Of a stretch of DNA of 64,000 bases, positions 44,527 to 52,813 are shown one piece after another; positions within the stretch are counted from its first letter, which is position 1; every line of letters begins with the position of its first letter. Under the pieces are notes generated by a model. It was not told where the DNA came from. It ran no database searches and worked only from the letters and a program-made list of their open reading frames with translations. The DNA comes from Roseobacter sp. MH60115 (lineage in GTDB: Bacteria > Pseudomonadota > Alphaproteobacteria > Rhodobacterales > Rhodobacteraceae). The stretch is taken from the NCBI RefSeq assembly GCF_015644665.1, contig NZ_JADOBQ010000012.1, forward strand, positions 28,023 through 92,022, in the 5' to 3' direction. The position numbers and the translations under genes are program-made.

Positions 44527-45162
44527 ATGGTGAAGAATCACGCAGATCAGGAGTTCGACCGAGAGCTGGAGGACCTGCCTCAAGATCTCCGCTGGCGCGA
44601 ATGGATGCGCCGGATCGAAGCCGTGTTATTCGCTTCCGCTTCGCCAGTGCCGCGCGAGGACTTGGCCCGTGTAGTGGGGCAGGGGGCTCCCATTGATCTC
44701 TTGATCGACGACCTCAACACAGATCTTGATGGGCGGTCTTTCGAAGTCGCTAAGGTGGGACACAGCGTGTCAGGCAAAGGCGGCTGGATGCTGCGGACCC
44801 GACCCGCCTATGGGACCGCAATCCGGGCCGCCGCGGATGTGGGCGATCAGGATTTCGACCTGCGCGAATATGACGTCGCGGTGCTGGCCGCCATTGCCTA
44901 CCACCAGCCGATCACCCGCGATGGGCTGAAGGACATTTTCGGCAAGGAAATCAGCCGGGATTTGATTGGGCGGCTGCATGCGCGCAGGCTGATCGGTACT
45001 GGTCCACGATCCCCGCGGCGCGGGGCGCCCTATACTTATGTGACCACGGAACAGTTCCTCGTTGCCTTCGATCTGGAGACGCTCCAGGACTTGCCGGACC
45101 GGGAGCAGTTGGAGGATGCGGGGATCACAACCGCTGCGGATCCTCGAGCCGAGACAACCTAG
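44527..45162 (+). CDS. scpB: ScpB-like segregation and condensation protein
   Basis: A 211-residue double winged-helix protein. RIEAVLFASASPVPREDLARVVG and DVAVLAAIAYHQPITRDGLKDIFGKEISRDLIGRL (in parts), then PRSPRRGAPYTYVTT, are ScpB hallmarks. Chromosomal ScpB is the kleisin-bound partner in SMC-ScpAB complexes. This plasmid copy has no ScpA or SMC beside it. ATG 44527 is preferred over GTG 44524, which directly follows the DUF1403 stop. Confidence 0.88.
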   Translation: MVKNHADQEFDRELEDLPQDLRWREWMRRIEAVLFASASPVPREDLARVVGQGAPIDLLIDDLNTDLDGRSFEVAKVGHSVSGKGGWMLRTRPAYGTAIRAAADVGDQDFDLREYDVAVLAAIAYHQPITRDGLKDIFGKEISRDLIGRLHARRLIGTGPRSPRRGAPYTYVTTEQFLVAFDLETLQDLPDREQLEDAGITTAADPRAETT

Positions 45163-45202
45163 CAACGGTTCAATCGCAACGCACCATTAGTCGGCCGAAG
45201 AG

Positions 45203-46120
45203 TCAGCCGAGGAGTTTCTCCAGCTCTTCCCTCTGCTGGGCGTGTTTTCTCGGGCTGTCCTGGATCAGTCGCTTCAGGTTGAGAAGCTTCCAACGCACTG
45301 CGGGAAGCTCAGAAGCCTGTGGTCGATCTATGGCAGAGAAGTCCGGGGTGCCATCCTGCAAGCTTAGCAGGAACTGTTTAGAGCTTTCGTCGAAACGGGA
45401 TTGAATGTCCGCGATCAGTTGGCGGCGTGTTAACAGGAGGTCATCAAGTTCGACAGGTGATTTGGTCATGCCTTCGAACTCACGGACGTAGGCCTTGTTG
45501 AGATCTATGAGATTGGGGTTCAGCAGCTCATGCGCAGGACGTGATGAACAGGCGACGTAGATCAAGAAGGTCCTGAACAGATCGTCCGTCAGGCCTTCGT
45601 GATCATAGAGCAGCTTCACGTCGTAAAGGTCGCGCGGGTGCTGGCGATCGACTGCGGCATGTAGCTTGCCGCCGAACAGGTCTTCGAACGAGACGATTTG
45701 CATTTCTGCATACCCGAACGCGTCTGCCACCGCCTCGGAGACCGAACGGATTTCGGGGTCATGGACAACGCCTCGCGTGACCGGCGAGGTTTCGATTTTG
45801 ATCTCGGCACCCCCCAGACGTGCGAGTACGCGTGTGGCACCGCCCCCACCACCCAGAATTCGTTGAGCTCGCGCGCCGTTGATGCCTCCTTCGATTGAGG
45901 CAGCGATGCGATCCATAGTTTCGTTGATCTCGACGAGGCTTTCAGCACGCTCTTTGATCGGCAGGTAGGTCAGATCAATATCAACCGAGAGGCGCGGCAA
46001 ATCGCGATAGAACAGGTTGATTGCGGTGCCTCCTTTGAGCGCGAAAATTTCCTCTTTCGCGACATGAGGCAAGACGCGTACCAAAAGAGCGACTTGGGCT
46101 TCATAGGTCTGACGTGCCAT
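45203..46120 (-). CDS. abiEii: AbiEii toxin (nucleotidyltransferase)
   Basis: A 305-residue member of the AbiEii/AbiGii type IV toxin family. It has the nucleotidyltransferase motif ALKGGTAINLF (Gly30-Gly31) with SVDIDLTY (Asp47, Asp49), then IKIETSP and HPRDLYDVKLLYDHEG. Such toxins modify an RNA target with nucleotides and slow growth, giving abortive phage defence. It is encoded after its antitoxin with a 20-base overlap. Confidence 0.92.
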   Translation of the reverse strand: MARQTYEAQVALLVRVLPHVAKEEIFALKGGTAINLFYRDLPRLSVDIDLTYLPIKERAESLVEINETMDRIAASIEGGINGARAQRILGGGGGATRVLARLGGAEIKIETSPVTRGVVHDPEIRSVSEAVADAFGYAEMQIVSFEDLFGGKLHAAVDRQHPRDLYDVKLLYDHEGLTDDLFRTFLIYVACSSRPAHELLNPNLIDLNKAYVREFEGMTKSPVELDDLLLTRRQLIADIQSRFDESSKQFLLSLQDGTPDFSAIDRPQASELPAVRWKLLNLKRLIQDSPRKHAQQREELEKLLG

Positions 46121-46931
46121 CTTCGACCTCCTTTCTCACAAACTCCTCCGGTACCATAATGCGATACTGTGGGTGGATCTTCCCGCCCTTGACCAGCGCA
46201 CGGTCGCCTGCCCCAAGGTCGAAGGCTTTGGGATCGAGGCGTTTGCGCCACGGGTGATTGTGGCGATCAGCAAACACAAAGAAGAGTCGCCGAACCTTGA
46301 TTTTGGTGCAGCTCAGTAGCAGTGCAGAGAGCAATTTCGGACGCAGCGTTGTCAGGCCTTCAAATATCATGTCGAGGTTATGAAAGCTCCCATGATCCGG
46401 CAGTTCGTCCATGGCTTCTATAACGGCTCGTTCGGGAGCAGACATCCGCAGTTGCCACTCCCAAGGCAGAGCATTTTCTGACTTGCCGATGTTCTCTTTG
46501 AGACCAAGTGCTGGATCAGTGAACAGCGATGTTTTTCGTGTCTCGATGGGGGCGTCGAGTGGGAGTTTGCCCAGCCACGTTGGTGTGGCATCGCCATAAA
46601 TCCAGACAGGAGCATTTTTGCCAAGACGCAGGTAGTGATCATAGCCCTGTTGGGAAAGCGCAGTGGTGCCACCGATGTGGACCTCGTGGTTCATGATGTG
46701 CTGCATTGAGAGCAGGCAGGCATTCCAAGGTATGGTGTTTGATCCTGACGTGTTGGGGACAGGGCGGCGGAAGACGCCGCGATGAACGCGCTCAAGCCAT
46801 CCACGTTTCACGTAGTCGCGAAAGGTCTCGTAAGCGACACCTTGGCCAGTGAGCCAGGCGGCATCCACAAGATATCCTGGTGGCACCGCCTCGAGAACTT
46901 TCTTCAGATTTTGCGATCTTCCAGCGCTCAT
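46101..46931 (-). CDS. abiEi: AbiEi-type antitoxin
   Basis: A 276-residue protein with an N-terminal winged HTH (YLVDAAWLTGQGVAYETFRDYVKRGWLERVHRGVFRRP, read in parts), a domain with HIGGTTALSQQGYDHYL and a C-terminal MSAPERAVIEAMDELPDHGSF region, as in AbiEi antitoxins. AbiEi represses the operon and counters the toxin without binding it tightly. The start lies near a weak ribosome-binding site; upstream 46932-47148 shows no gene. Confidence 0.9.
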   Translation of the reverse strand: MSAGRSQNLKKVLEAVPPGYLVDAAWLTGQGVAYETFRDYVKRGWLERVHRGVFRRPVPNTSGSNTIPWNACLLSMQHIMNHEVHIGGTTALSQQGYDHYLRLGKNAPVWIYGDATPTWLGKLPLDAPIETRKTSLFTDPALGLKENIGKSENALPWEWQLRMSAPERAVIEAMDELPDHGSFHNLDMIFEGLTTLRPKLLSALLLSCTKIKVRRLFFVFADRHNHPWRKRLDPKAFDLGAGDRALVKGGKIHPQYRIMVPEEFVRKEVEDGTSDL

Positions 46932-47148
46932 GGCGCTTTAGATGCCATTTTTTCAAAGAGATTGCAATAGGAGTTCTTTGAAGAATCGATCTCTTCGGTG
47001 TTTATAGCACTGAAAACTGGAACTCAACAAAAAGAGGAATAGGATCCGAATGTCTGCCAGACATGCGTGATAGCCGGAAAAATCCGATGCTAAGGACGGA
47101 AAGCGTCGCCTGAGTTCTGGGCTGTTTCGTTCGCGAAGGCGTCCATGC

Positions 47149-47745
47149 TCAGGTGTGTACCACGATCTGCTGCACGACTGGATGCATCCAGGCCGGGACA
47201 TGTCGGCTTTGCTTTGCCAGCTGCGCCCGGTCCTTCGCATCCAGCATGCGGGCGATCTTCCCGATCACACGATCGTCCACGCGATCCTTGCCGAAATAGC
47301 GTAGAGCCTGGAACACAATGCCCGTCTTTGAACCGGCACCGACCAATGTCTTCGGAGAGGCATTGCGGAACTGGATAACCTGCCGCCCGATCTTCTTGGT
47401 TCGTGTAGGCCCGTCGGTCATGTAAGTCGGATTGGACGGGACCTGGGTGGACAGACCCAACTGGTTCGCCGCCATGGCAGGGGAGGGCTGCAGAACCTGA
47501 TTGTCCTTCCGGGCAACGGCGCGTGCGATGTCGTCCGCAGAAGGCACCAAAGCACCGAAACGGGGGCTGTGCTTGGGATAGTCGTAGAGCCCACGTGTCA
47601 GCCGCCGGATCACGCCCTGATCTGCCAGGCGTGACAGTGCCTGATCCACGCTTGCTCGCGATCCGATGTCGAGGAAGTCCGACGGGGCGAAGATGGCGCC
47701 TCGACCCTTTCCAACGATACGTTGCTTGATTTTCGACGTGATCAT
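47149..47745 (-). CDS. orphan AbiEi-like antitoxin (DUF6088 type)
   Basis: A 198-residue protein: ITSKIKQRIVGKGRGAIFAPSDFLDIGSRASVDQALSRLADQGVIRRLTRGLYDYP (in parts) is a winged HTH typical of DUF6088/AbiEi-like antitoxins. The central ADDIARAVARKDN and TYMTDGPTRTKKIG also fit. Good GGAG before ATG 47745. No toxin gene follows it: the next 217 bases are empty and then comes the separate abiEi-abiEii pair. It may be a remnant, or an added regulator of that pair. Confidence 0.75.
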   Translation of the reverse strand: MITSKIKQRIVGKGRGAIFAPSDFLDIGSRASVDQALSRLADQGVIRRLTRGLYDYPKHSPRFGALVPSADDIARAVARKDNQVLQPSPAMAANQLGLSTQVPSNPTYMTDGPTRTKKIGRQVIQFRNASPKTLVGAGSKTGIVFQALRYFGKDRVDDRVIGKIARMLDAKDRAQLAKQSRHVPAWMHPVVQQIVVHT

Positions 47746-48201
47746 AGATCAACTCCATGTCAGAAATTAGGGTATGTTTTCCTGAACATCAAGATGGAGA
47801 GATTCTGGCAGAGAGGGGCGGGAAGGAGACTTTCGCTACGGGTGCAAACAGACTGAGAGCCTCACGCGAAACCGGACGTTCGAATCCCATCTGGACCGCC
47901 ACTTGCCCTCGCGAAAGCGTTCTCAAACACCGGCTGCGGCCGGATTTTCTCGTTGTATTCGAGGGTCATGCGTGAAGGGCTGAGCACTGGCCCTAGCGGC
48001 AGGAAGCCCGGAAGCGGTCTCTCAGGGCCCATATTCTCCGGACCTCATGACTACGCCGATTTGGTGATTTGATTGTAAGCCATTGGTCCGAATTGCTTTT
48101 CGCGGGCCGCGCCTTGAACACTTCGACGGCGGTCGTGCTCTAAAGATGGAACACAGATCGAACCAGCACTGGTCAACTGTATCGGTGGAAACCAGGCCGC
48201 T
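47746..48201. other. stretch without a supported gene before the defence operon end
   Basis: The interval between the orphan antitoxin and the 3' end of the restriction operon has one unrecognised 72-codon + strand frame (47757-47975) and no family motif. It must contain the antitoxin promoter near 47750-47800. No convincing terminator for the defence operon was seen. Confidence 0.4.
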
Positions 48202-49173
48202 TCAGTCATCGCGCATCGCTTTCTGCATCCCCCATGAACATGAGGAACAAAGGCCATCAAGGGTGTTGTAGTCTTCCGGATCACACTCGGTTTCGCATAG
48301 ATCGCAGATCAAGCGGTCCTCGTTGCAAAAGACGCATTTGCGATCCCAGCGACTCCAAGACTCTCGGTCGCAGATCGGACAAGTCGTGACCGAAGGCATT
48401 CCGCCATCTTTCGCGACAGAGTAGGCCTCTTGATCGTTCACATCGCCAAAGGCTTTTTCAAATAAAGGTTCTCGGTCGATCTCCTCACCGCATTCAGCAC
48501 ACTCAATCCAGAGATTATCGAACGCCATGTTCTCAGTCTCAACACACCGGACCAGCGGCGACGAACAATGTGGACACCTGAGAAATGGCAAAGCACGTGT
48601 GAATATCTCACCGCTCCACGCCACGGTTTTGAACGTGTCGCGGCACCGGGCCTGTTGCGTGTCAAATATCTCTCTGTTTTCTAGAAGCTTCTGCCAAACC
48701 GTATCTTCAAATACCTCCAGTGGCTCCTCTTCCAGATGCTCGACCATCAGCCGCTCAATTAGGGGCATCGCGGAGGCCAGCACCTCGCGCGCAACGGTAG
48801 GTGTCGCCTTAAGGAAAAGGTGCTCGGCGTCGTTGCGGATGTTCGCCAACTTCGTAAGCCGATCCCAGTCGAGTTCGAGATCGAGGCTCTTGAACCGCTC
48901 TTCGATGAGGCGTCGATCGACAGTATTGCGGTGTGCCTTCTTAGGCTTCATAAGCACAGTGCCGTCGGCCTGCTTCTCCGGCACCAAATCCTTATAGATC
49001 AAGGCCCCCTCCGACCCCGCGGGGGACTCATTCCAGAGTACCTGCTTGCAGAGCAAAAGAACGCCCGCGTAGAGGTTTCGGATTGCGGAAAGCAAGCGGC
49101 GCTCATCGTCGGCCTCAAAATCCTCGACGCCAAGTTCGATGGACAGAACCGCATTCTCTAACAGTTCTTTCAT
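48202..49173 (-). CDS. HEPN-like/multi-zinc-ribbon protein of the defence operon
   Basis: A 323-residue protein. The N-terminal ~150 residues are helical and contain ANIRNDAEHLF, an exact R-[NDH]-x3-H motif (Arg113-His118) of HEPN ribonucleases. The C-terminal half carries six CxxC knuckles, forming three zinc-ribbon-like units (CPHC/CAEC, CPIC/CVFC, CDLC/CSSC). I do not recognise a named family. It starts two bases after the HsdR stop, so it is co-translated as the last gene of the operon. A role as an RNA-cleaving effector or a sensor of the restriction complex is inference from motif and position. Confidence 0.75.
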   Translation of the reverse strand: MKELLENAVLSIELGVEDFEADDERRLLSAIRNLYAGVLLLCKQVLWNESPAGSEGALIYKDLVPEKQADGTVLMKPKKAHRNTVDRRLIEERFKSLDLELDWDRLTKLANIRNDAEHLFLKATPTVAREVLASAMPLIERLMVEHLEEEPLEVFEDTVWQKLLENREIFDTQQARCRDTFKTVAWSGEIFTRALPFLRCPHCSSPLVRCVETENMAFDNLWIECAECGEEIDREPLFEKAFGDVNDQEAYSVAKDGGMPSVTTCPICDRESWSRWDRKCVFCNEDRLICDLCETECDPEDYNTLDGLCSSCSWGMQKAMRDD

Positions 49174-49175
49174 GT

Positions 49176-52100
49176 TCAGTAGTACTCTCGGATATAGCCG
49201 TAGGCCCGCTCGAACAGTTCAGCGTCTTGGTGGAGCTTGTATTTGAACAGGGTCTGCCGAAGCGCCTTCTTCACCTCCCGTTCGCCGGCATGGGTGGCCT
49301 GCCAGCCATCGAAACGCACTGCACGGACGATCTCGTCGATGTCGTCCACGACGCGTTTGACCATGATCGGCGTTTCGCCATTCTTTGCGTCCTCGAAGAG
49401 CTCGGTGAGAGCAGCTTTGCCGCGGTCAATGTCTTCCTCGACGGGCGTCTCACGCTCCATCTTCACAACGTCTTTTGCGAGTTCGAGCAACTCTTTCAGA
49501 AAATCGATGCTGAGCAACAGCCCCTGCTGGTGGCGGTTCTTTAGATCCTCAAGACGCTCGGCCAACGCCTTGTACTGAGGATTGCCAGTGTGTTTGCGCA
49601 ACCGGCCCGTCAGCTTGACGGAGATTTCCTTCGCTTTCTTATCAGGGTCCGGGTTGCCGAGAACCGCCTCCAGCAGTTCTGCGTCCATCACCAGAGTGTC
49701 GAGGTCATCCCGTACGGCATCGACATGAACATTTTCGTGGATCAGCTCGATCGTCTTCGCGCCCAGACGGTGCCAGAGCAGCCGCCCAGTGCCCGTAGAC
49801 GGCTTTAGCGACTCGTAGACCTGCGCGAGCCAGCGATAGTCCTTCTCGTGGGGCGTCAAGACCGGGTCCGGCGATAGCGCTTCCCAGATGCGGCTCAGCA
49901 CACTGAAATCCGACGCGAAGGCGTCTCGGCGCTCATCGTTCGGCAGGCAGTCCTGCGCGGCGATCAAGCCCTCGTAGCCGGTGAGGGTCCGGTCGACACC
50001 GGCGAAGTACTCCAGGCACTTCTGGATCGCGGACGGCAGCATCGCGGCCAGTTCGGCGATGTTGGACACGGCCTTCTGAACGCCCTTCTCGTCGAACTTC
50101 AGCGCCTGGGCGACGTCGTCGAAGATCCCGAGATAATCGACTATCAGCCCGTGGGTCTTCTGCACGCCATAGGGACGGTTCGTTCGGCAGATCGCCTGGA
50201 GCAGCGTGTGGTCGCGCAGCGGCTTGTCCAGGTACATCGTCTGCAGTATCGGGGCATCGAAGCCGGTCAGCAGCTTTGACGTCACGATGATGATCTTCAG
50301 TGGATCCTTCGGGTCACGGAACCGGTCCAGCAGCTTCTCTTCGGCATCCCGGTCGCGCCGGTAGGCGGCATACTCATCCTCGCCGCTGTTGACCGACATG
50401 ACGATGTCTGACGTTTCAGGCGGCAGGTGCTTGTCGAGTTCCTTTTTGTACAGAACGCAGCTTTCCCGGTCGAAGGTGACCACTTGAGCGCCAAACCCGT
50501 TCGGCTGGACCTTCGCTTGGAAGTGTTGCGCAATGTCGGCGCAGATTGCGCTGATACGTTCTGGCGCCTTCACCAGGATCGACATCTTCGCGGCGGCGCG
50601 GCCGAGCTTGTCCCTGTCCTCGTCCGTCAGACCCTCGGTCAGTTCCGCATAGGCCGCCTCGATCGCCTGCTGGTCGATGTGCAGGTCCACAAGCCGTGGC
50701 TCGAAATGAAGCTCCTTTGTCGCGCCGTCACGGATCGAGTCGTTGAGCCCATAGCGGCTCATGTAGCCGTTCTCGTCGATCTCCGAACCGAACGCATAGA
50801 ACGTATTGCGATTGGCGCGGTTAATGGGCGTCCCCGTCAGGCCGAACAGGAATGCGTTCGGCAGCGCCTCTCGCATCTTACGCCCCAAGTCGCCCTCCTG
50901 CGTGCGGTGCGCCTCATCGACCATGACGATGATGTTGTCGCGGTCGTTCAGCACGCCGTCCGCCTCGGCGAACTTGTGGATCGTGGTGATGACGACCTTG
51001 CGCACGTCCTTGGCCAGCAGATCGGACAGCTCCTTGCGGCTGTCGGTGCGCACGAGGTTTGCCATGTCGGCGGCATAGAAGGTGCCGGCGATCTGACTGT
51101 CGAGGTCGATGCGGTCGACCACCACCAGCACGGTGGGGTTCTTCAGTGCCGGGTGCAGACGCAGTTTCTTTGAGGCGAACAGCATCAGCAGCGATTTGCC
51201 GGAGCCCTGGAAGTGCCAGATCAGGCCCTTGCGCACCTGACCGGCGACGACACGCTCAACGATCTTGTTGACGCCTTCGACTTGCTGGTAGCGGGCGATG
51301 ATCTTGATGCGCTGTTTTCCCTTTTGGGTGGCGAAGGCTGTGAAATTGGCGAGCAGGTCCAGCACCATCGCCGGGCGCAGCATGTCGGTGACGGCCTTCT
51401 CAACCTCTCCCATCGATTGCAGAACATCGTCATCCGTCCGCCATGGGCCCCAGAGATCGACGGGCATCCGGACAGAGCCGTAGCGGTATTCCTTCCCCTC
51501 GGTGGCGACCGAGAAGACGTTCGGCACGAACAGCTCCGGCACGTTCTGCTCGTAGTCGTCATGGACCTGGAGCGCGCCATCAAGCCAGCTCTGGCTGGAG
51601 CGGACCGGCGTCTTGGCCTCGATCAGGACGAGCGGCAGGCCGTTGACCAGCAGCATCAGGTCCGGGCGTTTCTCTGTCTTGCCCGCGCGGAAGGTGAACT
51701 GCTGGGTTACGACGAAGCTGTTCTGCTCGATGTCGTCGAAGTCGATCAGGCGGATGGTGACATGCCGGCCATCCGCGTCGAAGGGCATGGAGCGTTCGCC
51801 GAGCATCCAGGCGGCGAATTCCTCGTTCGCCTTCACCAGCCCGTCCGAGCGCGCACTCATGACGATGGCGCGCAGGCGGTAGAGCACGTCGTCCACGCGG
51901 GACGGGTTGGCGGCGATGTCGGGGTTCAGGCGGATCAGGGCGTCGCGCAGATAAGGTTCGACCAGCGCCTCCTGCGACTGGCGCGGCAGGTCGGCGGGGC
52001 CGACGAAATGCCAGCCGAGGCCGGAGATACGGCTTCCATGACGTGCGAGACCATGCTCGGCCAAGGCAGGGCCATCGCTCCCAGCAAGGCGATCCCGAAT

Positions 52101-52715
52101 AAACGCCTCAACTGTATTCGCTTCGTTAAAATTGCTCATCCGTCTAACATTTCCCTCGAAATTCGAAGGCACATCGCCATTTGCAGAAATACTGATCAGT
52201 CTGATTGGATTCAAAAGAGCGCGCAATTGCTCATGTGCTTTCGGCGAAAGTAGCAACCTTTGCGCGGCATCTTCCGGAACTCGGACGGTCAAAACGACAC
52301 TGCCTTCCTCAACAGATAGAACGTAAACGTCCTTAGGGCACGCATCGAGAGCAGCAGAGATAGCCACGAGGATCCGTTCTTTGTCTTCTTCGAAGCAGTC
52401 TTTGGTCGTATCCAGCTTGAGCGATAAGACCTGCTTTGCCCCATCCTTGACCGGCACACCTCTGTACCGCGCCACCCAAGGTTTGGCCTTGTAAAGTTGC
52501 ATCGTTTTCTTGTCCCAGCCCTCATCATGGGACTTCTTATGACAAAGGCTGCAGAGCACGATCAGGTTTTCAAACGAATGATCCTGCGTTTCTGCCCAAG
52601 GAATAATGTGGGCTTTTTCGAGTGAGACATGCTCCCCACACGCACAACAGCGGTGGCCGCATTCGACCATGAGTTCTCGCTGAATATCAGCAGGTATTGC
52701 TGGGCGAGAGGACAC
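49176..52715 (-). CDS. hsdR: HsdR restriction subunit with an N-terminal HNH module
   Basis: A 1179-residue fusion. Residues 1-70 are an HNH/McrA-type nuclease domain (CCAC at 23-26, KAHIIPW His36, Asn50, LCSLCHKKSH). Residues about 95-178 form a small alpha/beta domain with VLSVEEGSVVLTVRVPEDAA. From Met193 (52139) the protein is an ordinary type I HsdR: NEANTVEAFIRDRL, a PD-ExK nuclease (RPDLMLLV ... LIEAK, near 355-370), Walker A FQGSGKS near 503, DEAH near 599, and motif VI QAICRTNRPYG. The start is GTG at 52715, overlapping the stop of a 32-codon remnant (TAGTG). Internal ATG 52139 might also be used for a shorter HsdR. Confidence 0.9.
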   Translation of the reverse strand: MSSRPAIPADIQRELMVECGHRCCACGEHVSLEKAHIIPWAETQDHSFENLIVLCSLCHKKSHDEGWDKKTMQLYKAKPWVARYRGVPVKDGAKQVLSLKLDTTKDCFEEDKERILVAISAALDACPKDVYVLSVEEGSVVLTVRVPEDAAQRLLLSPKAHEQLRALLNPIRLISISANGDVPSNFEGNVRRMSNFNEANTVEAFIRDRLAGSDGPALAEHGLARHGSRISGLGWHFVGPADLPRQSQEALVEPYLRDALIRLNPDIAANPSRVDDVLYRLRAIVMSARSDGLVKANEEFAAWMLGERSMPFDADGRHVTIRLIDFDDIEQNSFVVTQQFTFRAGKTEKRPDLMLLVNGLPLVLIEAKTPVRSSQSWLDGALQVHDDYEQNVPELFVPNVFSVATEGKEYRYGSVRMPVDLWGPWRTDDDVLQSMGEVEKAVTDMLRPAMVLDLLANFTAFATQKGKQRIKIIARYQQVEGVNKIVERVVAGQVRKGLIWHFQGSGKSLLMLFASKKLRLHPALKNPTVLVVVDRIDLDSQIAGTFYAADMANLVRTDSRKELSDLLAKDVRKVVITTIHKFAEADGVLNDRDNIIVMVDEAHRTQEGDLGRKMREALPNAFLFGLTGTPINRANRNTFYAFGSEIDENGYMSRYGLNDSIRDGATKELHFEPRLVDLHIDQQAIEAAYAELTEGLTDEDRDKLGRAAAKMSILVKAPERISAICADIAQHFQAKVQPNGFGAQVVTFDRESCVLYKKELDKHLPPETSDIVMSVNSGEDEYAAYRRDRDAEEKLLDRFRDPKDPLKIIIVTSKLLTGFDAPILQTMYLDKPLRDHTLLQAICRTNRPYGVQKTHGLIVDYLGIFDDVAQALKFDEKGVQKAVSNIAELAAMLPSAIQKCLEYFAGVDRTLTGYEGLIAAQDCLPNDERRDAFASDFSVLSRIWEALSPDPVLTPHEKDYRWLAQVYESLKPSTGTGRLLWHRLGAKTIELIHENVHVDAVRDDLDTLVMDAELLEAVLGNPDPDKKAKEISVKLTGRLRKHTGNPQYKALAERLEDLKNRHQQGLLLSIDFLKELLELAKDVVKMERETPVEEDIDRGKAALTELFEDAKNGETPIMVKRVVDDIDEIVRAVRFDGWQATHAGEREVKKALRQTLFKYKLHQDAELFERAYGYIREYY

Positions 52716-52813
52716 TAAGAAAAAGCCGTTCGAGGTGCGTTGTTCGAAGCAAAAAGCCTCAAGAGGCGTTCGCGAATGAAGGCTTCGACGGTGCTGGCTT
52801 CATTTAGGGTCAT
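52715..52813 (-). pseudogene. vestigial 5' end of the former hsdR
   Basis: ATG 52813 overlaps the hsdS stop as ATGA and codes NEASTVEAFIRERL, nearly the same as NEANTVEAFIRDRL at residue 197 onward of the fusion HsdR. After 18 codons homology ends and the frame stops at TAG 52717-52715, whose G is the first base of the GTG start of the HNH-HsdR gene. This is what an ancestral hsdS-hsdR junction would leave if a DNA segment carrying HNH plus a new hsdR start were inserted. The 32-codon leader may still be translated and couple hsdS to the fusion. Confidence 0.8.

Noticed and set aside
47757..47975. 72-codon + strand frame upstream of the orphan antitoxin
   Set aside because: Unrecognisable product with no motif and it would overlap the antitoxin's expected promoter region.
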